Assembly (NCBI RefSeq): GCF_018320785.1 | Contig: NC_054877.1 | Coordinates: 32,696,151-32,760,150 of the forward strand | DNA: 64,000 bases | Direction: 5' to 3' | From: Cheilinus undulatus | Taxonomy: Eukaryota > Chordata > Actinopteri > Labriformes > Labridae | Shown here: positions 50,107 to 63,296 of the stretch, piece by piece | Numbering within the stretch: the stretch's first letter is position 1 | How the letters are laid out: each line of letters starts with the position of its first letter | Position numbers and translations under genes: made by a program | Notes under the pieces: generated by a model | What the model saw: only the letters and a program-made list of their open reading frames with translations | The model's database searches: none | What the model was told of the DNA's origin: nothing

Positions 50107-50519
50107 TTTAATGTGAAGTACCGCAGCAGGAGGAGGAGAAGGGAGGGTTCAGGCTGGTCTATCGGAGGGCGAGAGAGACATCTGATTGGTCGAAAAGGCG
50201 CTGCAAAGAGAAAGATGCTTTTAAGATGAGTCTGGCTGTAGACCGTACATTTCTGATGGTCACTCTCACAGACCGTTCATCTGAGCCACCATAAAGGCAT
50301 CCTCAGAAAGGAAGTGCTGCCTGTGCAATGTGTTTCCAATTTAAGTTTTTTTTTTATTCAAATTTTTTCAGAGGCAAAGTTTGGCAATTGAATTAACCCA
50401 CTTTGTAAAAATTATAGACCAAGAAACGTTTCATAAATAAAAAGAGAAAAAGTTCAGAAGTCTTATCTTGGATTCTATTATGTAAAGACCAGTTTTAGAA
50501 GTGGTTACACAAACGATGG

Positions 50520-51492
50520 CTCACTTCAACTTTGCAAGCATTAGCTATATCTAATATAGCTATGCTAGCTACATAATAAACGCTGAGTACAAAAAACATC
50601 CAGCTAAGATAGCCTCAGTAATGTGAGCTTTGACAAACATGGCAAAAGCTGATGTAGCAGAGATAACATACCTATCTTACAAAGCTGCTTTATGAGTTTA
50701 GCTTTAGCTGCATTGCTCTGTTTGCTACGTAGCTTATGATATAGAGCTAAATTAGCCTTAGCAACATGAGCCTTAGCAAAAGTAGCAAATGCTAACATAG
50801 CTACGAAGTTAATGTGCCTACATAGTTTACATAGCTGCTTTGAGAGCTTAGCTGTAGCTACTTAGTTCTGTTAGCGATGTAGCTTCATTATCAATAGCTC
50901 AGATAGCTTTAGCAACATGAGCCTTAGCAAAAGTAGCTGAAGTTAACGTGACTACAGAGATAACATACCTAAGTGGCTTACATTACTGCTTTGTGAGCTT
51001 AGTTTAAGCTACGTAGCTCTGTTTGCAATGTAGCTTCATCATCTACAGCTAAATTAGCTTTAGCAAAATGAGCCTCTGTAAAAGAAGCTAACATTACCTT
51101 ATATGTAACATGCCTACCTGACTTACATAGCTGCTTTGTGAGTCTATGTAACTATTTTAGCTACATAGCTCTGTTATCTATAGCTAGTGTAGCTTCAGCA
51201 ACATGAGCTTAAGCAAAAGTAGTTTAAGCTAACATAGCTATGTGCATAGATAACTTACCTGCATAGCTTACATAGCTTATTTGTGAACTCAGCTTTTGCT
51301 ATGTCTCTGTTAGCTATGTAGCTCCATCATCTATAGTGAAGTTCGCTTTAGCAACTTGAGCCTTAGCAAAAGTAGCTATAGCTAACTTAGCTACGCAGAT
51401 AACAAAGACATGTTTCTGCTTTGTAAGCTCAGTTTTAGCTGCACTAGCTACATAGCTCCATTATCTACGTAGTTTACACAACTAACGTATTC
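50520..51492. repeat. Satellite-like tandem array, about 140-152-bp unit, AGCTA-rich
   Basis: Landmark phrases recur in order: CTGCTTTGTGAGCTTAG, CATAGCTCTGTTAGCTATGTAGC, TTAGCAACATGAGCCTTAGC, AAAAGTAGCTAAAGCTAACATAGC, GATAACATACC. The CTGCTTT landmark falls near 50684, 50832, 50985, 51131, 51277 (as CTTATTT) and 51416. This gives about five full and two partial diverged units, built from TAGCTA/AGCT words. A minus-strand open frame at 50604-50798 is only a by-product. Confidence 0.85.
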
Positions 51493-54400
51493 TTTCACTT
51501 GATCACTGACCAAGGATTCCAGCACTTTAGACAGCACAGAAAGTTTTGATATTGGCAGATAATTATCTCATGGAAACAGACATTTTAATCCATTTCTATC
51601 GCCAAAGTTTCAGCATTTCTGTTCTGAGATATACAGCACTTCAAATGAACCATTTGCAAAAGTGGTAGCAGGGAGATGAATGGTCTGCTGCCAGACTATC
51701 TTTGAGGGGAGACAGTGAAAGAGAATTTCTGAAAAGATGCATCTAAAATGAGTTGTGATAGTGTAGGAATAAACAAATATTTGTGCTTTTTTTGCATGAA
51801 ATTGACAGTGCTTTCACTGTGCAGGTGTCAAAGTGTTTAGACAGGCAGGTAGAAAGTTCACCAAGTCACAATTTCTTCCTGAAGCAGCGTGAGAATCAAC
51901 AGTGTGTGTTTGTCTTCTGTTTTGAGAAAATTGTGTGACTCCAAAAATAACAAGGGATAGGTACCACCCTCTGATTTCCTGCAGTGTTATGGGAAACAAT
52001 GGCACAAGCTGCATGGATGGAAAACATGGAAAGATGAGGGGAAAGCACACTGGAAAACTACAAGTACACCTAAGAATTGGCACAAGACATTGACTTTGAC
52101 TAGCATCTCGTATTAAACGCAAACCAAACACATTATTTCATACACCTCCTTCGTTATTGCTCCGTAGAGAACTCACTGTGCTGCCAACTTACATCTTTAG
52201 GCATGCCCACACAGGTCCAAACCCAGCCTTTCTACTCTCACTCTCTTGTCTCTTTCAGCAGACACTGTGTGTTTGTTTTCCCTCAAGGCGTCATGAGACA
52301 CATGGTTGTACATAAACGTTAAGCACACATAGAGGACAATGTGCAGCTTGCACATCCTGCAGAAAGGAAAATAAACCCAGACAGGACATCAGGACACAGC
52401 TTCAAGCAGGTGAATCTGAGCTGTATGTTGGTGAATTATAAAAATGAAATGGGTGTGTTGGTACAGATGTTAAACAAATTCAAGATTATGATATGTAATA
52501 TACAGCTGCTCACTTCTGCATTATTTGATGGAGATGGTAGGCTGCATGACGACACAGAGCAAACAAATTGCTGCTAATGATTCTTCTTTTTCACATTTTT
52601 CACATCTGTATGGAGAGCAACATTTATTAAGACTCCTTGTTTGTTCAGTATGACTGCTAATCAAATGATCTAAAACAGCAACATGTGCCATCACTATGTG
52701 CATATTAAGAGTTTGTTCCAATCATGTTTCACACCACTCATCAATGCATTTCTGCATTTCTGCATGTGACAATTATTTGATGTATTATTTCAAAAGTACA
52801 GTTACAGCGGCCCTCTGAAACCAGCTGATAACACTGGTGCCAGACTGGGGCTCTGGAGAGGCTTTTCTTCAAACAGGATGTTACATACTGGCCGAATGGC
52901 TGTCTGAAGCAACCTCATTGTGCCACACACTGACAGCTGACTGATGCACATCCTCAATGACAATACAGCCAACTCAAAATGGATTAGACTTTACAACTAG
53001 AGGCTTACGCCACGAGGAGGGGGAGGAGTTCACCGGGGCACATGGAGCAAAAACAACAACAAAGATTTATCAGAAGTTAAACTTAAATTACCTAAACGTC
53101 ATGTATTTCAGTGTCCTAACATTTTTATTGCTATGGTCCAATTTGTTTCAAGGCTAACAACACACTTTAAGTATGGTTTAGGCCCCATTTTACACTGTGT
53201 GAATGGTACCACAAAGTACATTGTGCAACTCACTATCATTGCAACATTTAAAAAGTACATCACAATAATGACCAGCATTTTTTTATATGCATTGTGCTAC
53301 ACTTAGGAAATGGATCAGCAGCATTACAAACATTGTAAAGTTCCATTATAGATATGATAAAATACATATTCTAATATACAATAAAAATTAATTAATAAAA
53401 GCCTGACGTGTAAAGTGTTCATGACTTTTCCAAAGGGCCACCAATAAAGAATTAGTCCTTGAAGTAGCCATGCCTCCTCTACAGAACAAACATGGCAACA
53501 AAAAAAATCCTGCTGCATCAAGGCAAGCAAAAAAGAGCACCCTGAAAGCCTCTTGATTATGAATATCTAATGTAAAAAATCATTTATCCAGAAATCATAA
53601 GAGCACCTTTAAGTACAAGTTTGGGATCAAACACGTTTCCTTAAATCTCCTCTCCCTCTGGTGTCCTCACTGACCCTGTACTCTTCGTCTCACCATGCCT
53701 GCACCAGATTTGAATCTTGAACCTTCACATTTTAAGGCAGCAGTCTTAACCATGACACAATAACACTGCCTGCCACCACTTGCTTTTTAAGGGTTCATGT
53801 TCTTTCCAACACCAGGAATTTTAAGGTACCTGCAAAGTAAAATCCCAAATTTGTTTCTCAACTCACTAGACATGTTGGAACAAGGTTGCTGTAAACATGT
53901 GAACACTGTGATCCATGTGTGACTGAAATTTTTTATTTAGACTACTATGAAGTTGTTCACCTCTTTCCTGGCTGAGTTTTATTTGAGCAGGGCAAATATC
54001 TAAACCCAACAGCAGCAGCCCTTTAGGGAATTACCCTGCCCCCTAAAGCTTCAATTACATAAAATCGGCAAGCGGTTCACCTCAGTTCAGCCTGTTGTTA
54101 GCTGATGTTACTGTCTTTATTGAAAGTTAACAGCCAGTTACATGCTGTGTCTTTGTTCATTGTGAGGTAAATTTCTCAAATCTATCAGCCACATCAGCCT
54201 ATGGGTCGTTAAAAGTATCATAACAGAGAGATTTGTACCAGAAAACAGTAAATTGAATCCCCAACTTCTGTCTCTCTTCTCTGCCACAAAGCCAGGCAGC
54301 TGTGCTTTGACCAGAAGCATTTTTTTATTTATTTATTATATTTCTCATGAGTGGGTGTGGCTTCAGTTCATTCAACTGACAGGCCCACACAATCCTAGAG

Positions 54401-54797
54401 AAAATTTTACTGTCTCGTTTTTCATGATTTTGAAGCATAATTGTATAAACTTAGAGATGTTTCTCATGACTCAAATATGGCCTGGTGGTTCATAACACAG
54501 TGGTCCTAGCATACAACAAACCAGAAATAAAGATTTTTTACTCACCTTACAGGGACTTAAATAATCACAGTCCATGATCAAGCAGGATAAAGCCAGACTA
54601 CTGTAAGGCCGCATGGAAAAGCTCTGGACATGATTATCAGGTTTCCATTGGCTGCAAGGCAGCAAAGCTAACTAACGAGCCAACATGTAGCGCAGGTGTG
54701 TTTGTGGCTTTCCTGTCTAGTCTCAGTTCCTTTCTAGCTGCTTTTATTACAGATCAGGTAGTTCAAAATCAGGCTTATGGCTTCAGTGGAAGCACTT
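51493..54797. other. Intergenic, upstream of the scin-like gene
   Basis: No exon was recognised. Near 53690-53775 a decayed tRNA-SINE scrap is likely (GATTTGAATCTTGAACC, AGTCTTAACCATGACAC). The rest is unique-looking AT-rich DNA. Confidence 0.4.
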
Positions 54798-55640
54798 CAT
54801 AACACTTTATTTTAAAGGTCCACATTCATCTAGTAATTTATAGTTATGTGTAATTATTTAACAATTCCTCAACAATAAGGTCGTAATTACCTTGTAATAA
54901 GTTGGCATTTGGATAAGTCATAATTTGGAAGTATGAAAGTATTAAGGAAGGGTTTACCTAGTGATAATGTATGAATTATTAGGTAATTCCTTGTAATACT
55001 GGGGCAATTCTCTGGTAATTAGGTGGTATTTTACCTCAACCCTAACCCCAAACCCTAACGCTTACCCTAACCCTTAACCCCTTAACGCCTGTTGTTGCAT
55101 ATTTGATACACACTTTTATCATACCTCTATCTAATCAATGTGCTTAATAAATTACTCAAAACCTAATGAAGGAAATGAGATACTTAAAATATATTTGTTA
55201 AATTTTATGGAAATTTGGATTTTTAAAAAATTTCAGTAGAAAGTTAAATGAACATTTCAGTTCCAAAAAAAAAAAAAAAAAAAAAATAGAATTTTCTGGC
55301 TATTATTTGAGTTTTCAGGATTTAAGGGGTTAAAAGTACTTGAAAATTATTCAGTAAGGGCTGATTTCGGTTTAATGGGTCAAAATAAATAACTATCTGG
55401 GAATTATCAAGCAACTTAGATTGAATTTTTCATCTTATTTCTAAGAAATTATTTTTAAAAATATGATCGAATTACAAAGTAATTGTTATATTACTGTAAA
55501 ATTACTGATTCATAAATTGGTATAACGCCAACTTATTACTAGGTAATTGCCACCTTACTCTTAAGAAATTTATAAATAATTACTCTTATTACTTTAAAAT
55601 TGCAGGATAATTAGGGCTCACTAAAATAAATTACCACCCA
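54798..55640. mobile_element. Foldback (long inverted repeat) element
   Basis: It starts ACACTTTATTTTAAAGGTCC. The left arm includes GTAATTACCTTGTAATAAGT and TGGCATTT. The right arm includes the inverted counterpart AACGCCAACTTATTACTAGG and TAATTGCC. The loop holds CCCTAA-type words at about 55038-55082 and a run of at least 22 A from 55266. No transposase frame was seen. Confidence 0.6.
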
Positions 55641-55702
55641 CGTACACATCCAATGTACTGTGAGCAAGGAAATAACTGCTCTGATATCATCAAGTCATAT
55701 TT

Positions 55703-56308
55703 TTACCTCCGCCAAGGAGTTTATGTGATCGGGTGGGTTTGTTTGTTTCTTTGTTTGTTTCTTTGTTTGTTTGTTAGCAATAACTCAAAAAGTCATGGAC
55801 GGATTTTCAGGAAATTTTCAGGAAATGTCAGAAATAGCATAAGGAAGAACTGATTAGATTTTGAGACTGATCCAGATCACCGTCTGGATCCAGGAATTTT
55901 TTTAAAGGATTCTGTACTATTGGGAGATAGGGCTAATGGCAGAGGTCTGCACTGTTACCACTTTACACCAGAAGATGGCAGACATGAGTAACTTATTCAA
56001 CGTTTTGGAGTTTATAGAGAGTCGAGTCAGAGCGTAACAGAGAGAAAGACAGCGAATTGTAGCGCGAATACCCACAATGCTGGGAGGAATAGAAGAATAT
56101 TCACGCCCTGCCATGACTTCCACACGTAGCAAAGCCAATGCTTTGCCTCACCCTGTCTCCACCCCACTGGGGAGGGAGTAATCGGCGAATTAGATTTTGG
56201 AAGTGATCCGGCTCATCATCTGGATCCAGGAATGTTTTTAAAGGATTCTTCACTATTGGGAGATAGGGCTAATGGCAGAGGTCTGCACTCTCTGAGTGCT
56301 TTTCTAGT
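55703..56308. repeat. ACCTCCGCC/GGCGGAGGT interspersed repeat, copy 2
   Basis: It has the same start, internal duplicated block and end as 12202-12777, with small differences and a longer (TTTG)n-like tract near 55738. A GGCACGCCCGGTCGAGGAGA segment present in copy 1 is missing here. Confidence 0.75.
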
Positions 56309-59300
56309 TCCAGCATTGCAACCCAGAAAATTTCTCCACAGTTAGCTAACTACTTAGCAATGCAGTGGCTGAATGCCAAGCATACCATCATTAGCCAGCG
56401 ATGCGCAAAAAGCTAAAATGTTCTTTTGGTTGCATTACATAACCTGTAATGATAGTTTGAAGTTTCCTCACTATAGCATGATGTTTGCACATTACAACTC
56501 CTACAGCTAATTTACCATAAGCAAGGAAGTATTGTTGCATGTTGGGTATTATTGTAAGCTGAAAAGTGAATATAGCCTAAATAGCCTAAAGCTAAAATGT
56601 CTGTTGCATAACTACAAACTGTATAAAAAGATGCTGTTACACTCTTTTGGAAAGCTGCTTCCTCTTTAGCATTAGGGTACATTAGAAAGTTGACATTTTC
56701 TACTCAGCTAATGTGCTGTTATACTGGGACGTGGAAGTGGCACCATTAGCTAAGTGTCAGAAGAAACTTTGTAAAAGGCACGTTCCTATGATTCATTGGT
56801 AAGATAATTCCATATTAGTGTGATTCTTTTGAAACATTTGAAAATTTCTTACTGCTAATAAGCTAGGAAGTTGTTAAATGCTAATGTTACCTGATACCTT
56901 GTCAAAGAGGTCTCAAAATGTCATTTATTTTGAATGCTACATTACTCCATATGACTAGACAGCACTTATTTTCACTTTTTACCGTCTTTACAGTAGTTAA
57001 TTCATCAGGAATGAGATGATAATGAATTTTAAGATACTCTGAATAAAAATAACTCATGAAAAGGAACGCAGGATGATATAATTGCACAGGGGTTTTCTTG
57101 TCTGACCATCACTGCAGAGTAAATGTACTCTGTATAACTCCAGCATCCTCGTTCTTATTTCTAAAGTTGTTGCAGAAACTTCCCACAGATTTGATTAGTT
57201 TGTTAGAACAGTTAGCAGACCCATCACTGGGCAGGACAGTCAAAGCCCTAAGGTTGCCATAAAATTGGTCACTAGGCTGCCCACTCCCATCCTATAAAGG
57301 TTCAGTTTAACAAGGGAAAGGTCAGAATCTGCAGCTCAGAGATTGTGGAGTTGTGTGTGGAAGAATATAGCCATGACCTTTCAGTAATGTTAGCCATTAA
57401 GGTTGTTTTTCTGAACCAAAGTTCATGGCCCCTCCCTGTGAAATAACACTGGACTTAACATTAAACCAGTAAAAACAGTAGCATATTTCCAAAAGCAGCT
57501 AATGGAGAAAGCGAATGATGTAAGCTTTCTTTACTGATCCCATTAGTTTTCTTCATTAATTTTTATGATAAAACATTATTGATTTAATGTTAAATTGCAT
57601 GTAGAATTTACAGTAGAATGCATTTTCATAAACAGTTCATGGTGTAAAATGGATTCAAAAAGATTACTAAATGACACAATACTGTTAATACAGATCAGCT
57701 TTATTTAAATAGCAAAATGGTTAAACAATCATAAGATTTTCATATTCAATTATTTTGTGATGTTTGACTTTTTATGTGACTTAAATCACCAATAAAACCT
57801 CTTTGATAATAATATCAATAAAAAGAAAACTATAAACCTGGGAGTTTAGAAAATGAGTGCCTGTTGTGAATCTTTAACAAGTTTCAACTTTACTGTAAAA
57901 AGACAAGCACAGACATATAGATTATCCCAGGAAGTTAATATTAAAATAGCTCTTAATCCTGCTGGGTGTGTGTGCAATCAGGTAAGGTTTGCACACCTTG
58001 CACACCCTATACTGCATGTCTGTTTAAATGCTTTAAAGGCAGATGTCAGGTTCCTCTGAAGAGATGACCTCTATCATCCATAAAACGGATCAAGAGAATA
58101 AAGACATTAGCGAGATCAATTATTTATTTCAGTCTGAAATGGATCATTTCCTGACTGGTTCAATTGTCCTCAGTTGAACTAACTCAACAAAGCAGCTTGA
58201 GAGCCTGATGTCCTGCTGTGCAAACACGGACCTTGTCGCTTAATCAAAGCGTTATTGCTTTATTGTACAACACCAACACAGATAAACACTGCTAGACTGT
58301 GTGATGCCGGCTGTGGTTAAGTCGTGTGCCAGGCAGACAGCGACTAAGTCTGTGCACCAGTGTGGTTAACATCTTCTCTGCATGCACATTACACTCTGGT
58401 TTTTGCTTATTTGCACAAATCATGCCAGCATCTTTGACTCTGACACCCTCATTTGATCTGATGGTGTTTTTCAAGTGTGAACCAACAGACAGAGGCTGAA
58501 TTAGAAAAGCTGGAAGATGTATTGGGACCTTTATCTTCACAGAAAGTAGTAAAGCTGCATTGTAAAAAAAATCCCATTTCAGTGGTTTTATGTAAATAGC
58601 TTTGAAGGAATAGATGCCTTTGGTACATCTGTTCAACTCATTATAATGCATTAACATGCACACCAGTGCATTTAGGCAGGCATAGTCAATATGATGTGCT
58701 GAAGTAAAAACTAAGGGTAAGAATGGGGAACAAAAAAAAATTGAGTAACTTCCTTGCAATAGTCTTGGGTTCAAGTCGAACCACTTGACGTTTGCTGTGT
58801 GTTTTTCTCCACTATTCCCCAACTCTCTTCAGTGTCTTGTCTAAATAGAGGAAGACCCAGCCTAAACATTTCTAATAAAAGAAATGTTGCCTTGCATTTT
58901 ATATGCAGGACAGAAGGTTACTTTGGGGACTGTGCAGATGACTGGGGAACTAGGAAACAGAAGCATCTTAAAAAATTAGAATATCATGTAAAAGTTCATT
59001 TTCTCCCCGTGATTTACTTTAGAAAGTTACATTTCCATATATTCTAGATCCATCGCATACAAAGTGAAATATTTTAATATTTTTTGTTTTAATCTTGATG
59101 ATTCCGTCTTACAGCTCGTGAAATCTAAAATCCATTATCTCAGAATATTGCGGGAAAGTCCAGTATCACTCTGGTTAAATAAGCACGTACAACCACAATC
59201 ATGAAATGACAAATGGTAAATGTCAAGAGGAAGATGAGAGCCACCAGTCTCAATAATACGGAAGAGCTGAAGGCTGCTATCAGAGCAACATGGCCAAAGA

Positions 59301-60860
59301 CTTATATTTTACTTGAATGTATTTTTTTTATTTACGGCTTAGCTTGTTTTTTTTTGTTTTTTTTATTATTCAGCTGAATTTTGTTTCCTGCATTTCTTAC
59401 ATATCTACCTAAAGTTACATACCTGGTTTGAAGCCTGGAGTTAAGCACATTTATCAGAATATTTAGTACAAGTAGACCCAGTGCTCTGCAAGTCAGTAAA
59501 TAGTTTGTCTTACAGAATTAACGGTTCCCTGGAAAGATTCTGTAGAAGAAGTGTATGAAAGGAAAAAGCTTAGTCATGCAGAATGAGGGGCAGAAGCTGA
59601 ACAGCAGTGTGGAAAGTTAGGATTTGTGTGGGAGAAATGGGATGTAGAGGGTTGATAGAGAGATCAGCAGTCTCATTACTTAAGGTGGGAGATGATAGAT
59701 GAAGCAGTTAAAACCACTCTGGATTTGGATGAGAAGGGGGGCTAAAAGAAAGGTAGACACAAACGTCTCATTTCCTTTTCTTTTCTCTTCCCTCTTAAAA
59801 ATGAGGGAGTAGGGGGAGGTAGAGCATCAGCCCAGTCAGATAGGTGTGGTGAAGGTGGTGATGCTGTGGCAACTATGTGCCATGTGGAAGACTGTGTTGA
59901 CATGTAACTCATCAGATAACAACATAATTAAGATTAGGAGTCTCCTCATCATGCCCTTATGCTTCATTAGGGCACAAGTATCTTTTTGACCCAAAGGAAG
60001 GGTCGAAACACAGCAGTCGTGTGTCCATCTGAAATGTTATCAGCTGCTACCACACAAGTGAGAACTGCTAATTTTACGCAGAAAAATACTCAGACAATAA
60101 AACACAGACTGCTGGGAGACAATCTGTACTAAAAGAAGTTCAAGGAGGAACTAGACTACAGCTAAATAGCACGCTATAAACCACTGTGTGGACCACATCC
60201 TCCAAAGACAGCAGTTTTGTCTCATAGAAAAACAAAGAAAAGGAGAACAAAGACAGAAACTGTCCTAAACTTGGTGAAATGATCTGTAAGCATAAGTAAG
60301 AGTTCATTTTTCACATTAGCAAAACTTCATGAAAGTCAGACAAACAGGCTTGTTGGTGGTAAAATCAAACACCGTCTCCCATGACAACAAACACACCCAT
60401 AAACCCCTTTATAGCACATACAGAGAGAATACCTCCCAACATCCACCAAGGCCTGTGGAAATGTAAATATGAACAGCACCCACTCAGATGTAGACAGGAA
60501 ATCACACATTGTGACATTTACTCACCCAGCAGACCCACTGATGGTCTGCCTGCAAAAGATAACGCTGTTCACACTCTACAACCTGTAACACCTCACAGCT
60601 GGAATAGACTGGAATTTAAGGGGGAAAATAGTGCTGTTTAGATATAGCTATAGTATTATTTTTTTCTTCTAATTTGTCGATGATTAATCACTCAAGCTCA
60701 AGGATGGCATGTTGGAAAATATGAACAAAACACTTCATTTCAATAACTGTTTAACTTGAAAACCAAATTTTCTCAGCTGCTGCAATACTTTGCACCAAAT
60801 GAATTTGCGATAGTAAGCTAGAGATAAATTCCACACATTAACAATTAAAGTTTCACAAGC
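56309..60860. other. Intergenic, gene-poor
   Basis: No supported gene. The 176-codon minus-strand frame at 58292-58822 has no domain, flanking splice pattern or coding bias that I can see. No other element was recognised. Confidence 0.4.
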
Positions 60861-60864
60861 TTTG

Positions 60865-61200
60865 TGGGCTTTCATGTGTTTTGCACTGAGGAGAGGCTTT
60901 CATCTAACCACTCTGCCATAAGCCCAGATCTGTGGAGGGCTGCAATGATGGCTTTCCTTCTGCAAATTTGTTCCATCTCCACACAGGATCTCTGGAGCAC
61001 AGAGTGACCATCAGGTTCTTGATCATCTCTCTTACTAAAGCCCTTCTTCCATGATCATCTGTTTGGCCAGGTGACCAGCTCTCAGAAGAGTCTTGGTTCT
61101 GCCAAACTTCTTCCAATTGAAAATGATGGGGGCACTGTGCTCTCCAGGACCTTCAGTGCTGCAGGACTTTATAGCCCTTCCCCATAGTTGTGAATTGAAT
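60865..61200 (-). mobile_element. Tc1-like fragment
   Basis: GTGGGCTTTCATGTGTTTTG, ATCTGTGGAGGGCTGCAATG and TTTGGCCAGGTGACCAGCTC match the transposase region of the 26.07-kb relic in the same orientation. The ends are missing. Confidence 0.7.
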
Positions 61201-63296
61201 GCACCACTTTAAGGCTTCTTGTAGGCGGACCCATGCCAGCTGTCGCCTTCAATTCCATTCTTAATGCTTAGTTTAAAGTTCCTGGAAAATGAGCTTATAA
61301 AGACTACAGTGTCATCGGTCTCTTAGTTTGAACTGCTTGCAGGAGGGAGAGAAAAAGTGTTTGAAAATGATCACTTTTAAGTATCCCGAACGGCATCAAA
61401 CATCTTTTTTACCCATTTGCCCTCCTGCTGAACGACATTCCTCATACAGAATTAGCAAAGAAAAGTGTCATCTAAATCTTTAAATACTGTTTATCAGCAA
61501 AAAGGTTTTTCTCCTCTCATGTTTGAACTCATGCTAACTCATTTAAATAAACAACACTGTGCTGAGTAAAAGAAAAAAAAAAGCCTTACAGAGAGTTAAC
61601 GTTTCTGATGATCATGTTATGTAATTCTCATGAGGCTGCCAAATCCAATCTACCCAGCTTCAGTCTGCATTAGTTTCAGCATTAACCCTAACCCCTAGTG
61701 AGTGCTGAGCCAAAAACTCTCCTTGTGAAGCTGCCAGTTGTTCTGAACACATGAGCACTCAGTCTGGGAACGTTTATACAGATGTTGGAGAGAGACGAGC
61801 TTCACAAGTCTCCGGAGAATCCTGATGGCAGATGAACAAAACATTTAAAAGGAAAAGAAAAAACTTGCATAAAAACATTTATTTACTTATCCAATTTATA
61901 ATTGTGTACAAATATAAATATCACTTAAATTTAACATTGAAAGTACATGCTACATTCATACTGTATAAAACTTCCTGACAGGATATCAGTAACAGTCTGT
62001 GGAGTGTCTGCAATTTCACTGATCATTCATTTTTCCCTGGCGGGTAAGATTTAGCTTGATTATAGTTGCAAACACCTAAGGCAGGACTATATGAGATGCA
62101 CTTTGACCCACAGTGATGACAGCAGTGTTAACAGCTCCACTCTCCAGTCCTTTCCTTGGCAATAATGCTTTATGTCTCCTTGATGTCCCTCTAAAAAGTG
62201 AAAACAAAACATACATCAGTAACATCTTTTGTCATCTTGGTGTAATGGTAGCCAGAATACTGATTGACCAGGGATTAAACCCTCCAGACACAGGTGTCAT
62301 TATACTAAAATCATTCAAGACACATTCACTACACTCAGGTGATCCTCATTTTACTAATTGTGAGACTTTTATTTGATTGACATTTCTTTGTAGAAACTTG
62401 TTTTTGCTTTAAAACTAAAGAGGTTTTTGATTACATTTTTCAATATTTCAATAATGACTGAAGTTCAGTAAATTAACAATTATTTAAGAATACATGTTAG
62501 TTTTAACCAGGGTTCATAAACCTTTACTCAAGTTAGATTCAAGCACTTACAAACTGGATATAACGTCTCACAAACTGCAGGGTTCCGAAAATCCAAGTTA
62601 AATATTGCAATAAATGACCTGGATTTTTGGAGCCCTGCAGTGTGTGCAATGTTTTTCCTGTTCACTTGTATTTCTATTTTTTGACTCAGCACCAGCCCTT
62701 TTGCTTTGGATATGCATACCATGGTGACTTCTATATTTATACAAATACACATTAAAAGCATTTTTTTTCCCAAACATTCATCAATTTTTCTTGTATATAT
62801 TATGTGGGAGACTACTAGACTTATTCTATAACTTTAATTAAAAAAACTTCTTAGTCAGATAGCCATTTTGATCATGAGAGGTATACAATTTTAAGCACTG
62901 TCATGCACTTTAGCAAAAATAAAACCATGCTTCAAACTTGAAAATGCAAGGATAAAATTCACATATTTTCAAGGATTTCAAGTACATTTTATAAACCCTG
63001 TATAATTCAAAGTTTTTTTGTTAATCTGCTGCTCATGTTTCACTCAGTACTTATTTTTGTTACAAGTCCTTTCTGAAATTGAAAGACTTTTGAAATATGT
63101 TTATATTATAAATGCTCATAGTGTGAGAATAATGCCATCGTCATTTACAGTGCTGAATCGTTTATTTGTACAGATTTTTTATCATGAATCATAAGGTGTT
63201 GTATCTCTAAACAGCTACCTAAATAGTTTTATATTAAGTTAATTTCTATTGTTTTCTATGGAATTCTACTTAAGAGACAGTGGTGTAGTTGTTTAC
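61201..63296. other. Downstream flank or intron of the unidentified gene
   Basis: Apart from the Tc1-like tail, nothing was recognised. If the exon at 63297 is spliced, downstream exons should lie here or further left; none was clear. An AATAAA on the minus strand near 63162-63167 would suit a terminal exon. Confidence 0.4.
62225..62425 (+). mobile_element. Tc1-like tail fragment
   Basis: GGTAGCCAGAATACTGATTG, then CAGACACAGGTGTCATTATAC and CACTCAGGTGATCCTCATTT, match the tail of a frequent fish Tc1-like family. A related scrap is embedded in the hAT-like element at 7753. Confidence 0.55.

Noticed and set aside
50604..50798. Minus-strand frame with an Ala-Lys repeat pattern
   Set aside because: It is a reading of one unit of the AGCTA-word satellite and is not maintained in neighbouring units.
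55038..55082. True telomere or chromosome end
   Set aside because: The CCCTAA words are few and irregular and sit in the loop of a foldback element, with ordinary sequence on both sides.
58292..58822. 176-codon minus-strand open frame in the intergenic region
   Set aside because: It has no domain, repeats or secretion signal that I can recognise and no supporting exon structure. A frame of this length is expected about once by chance in a window of this size and composition.
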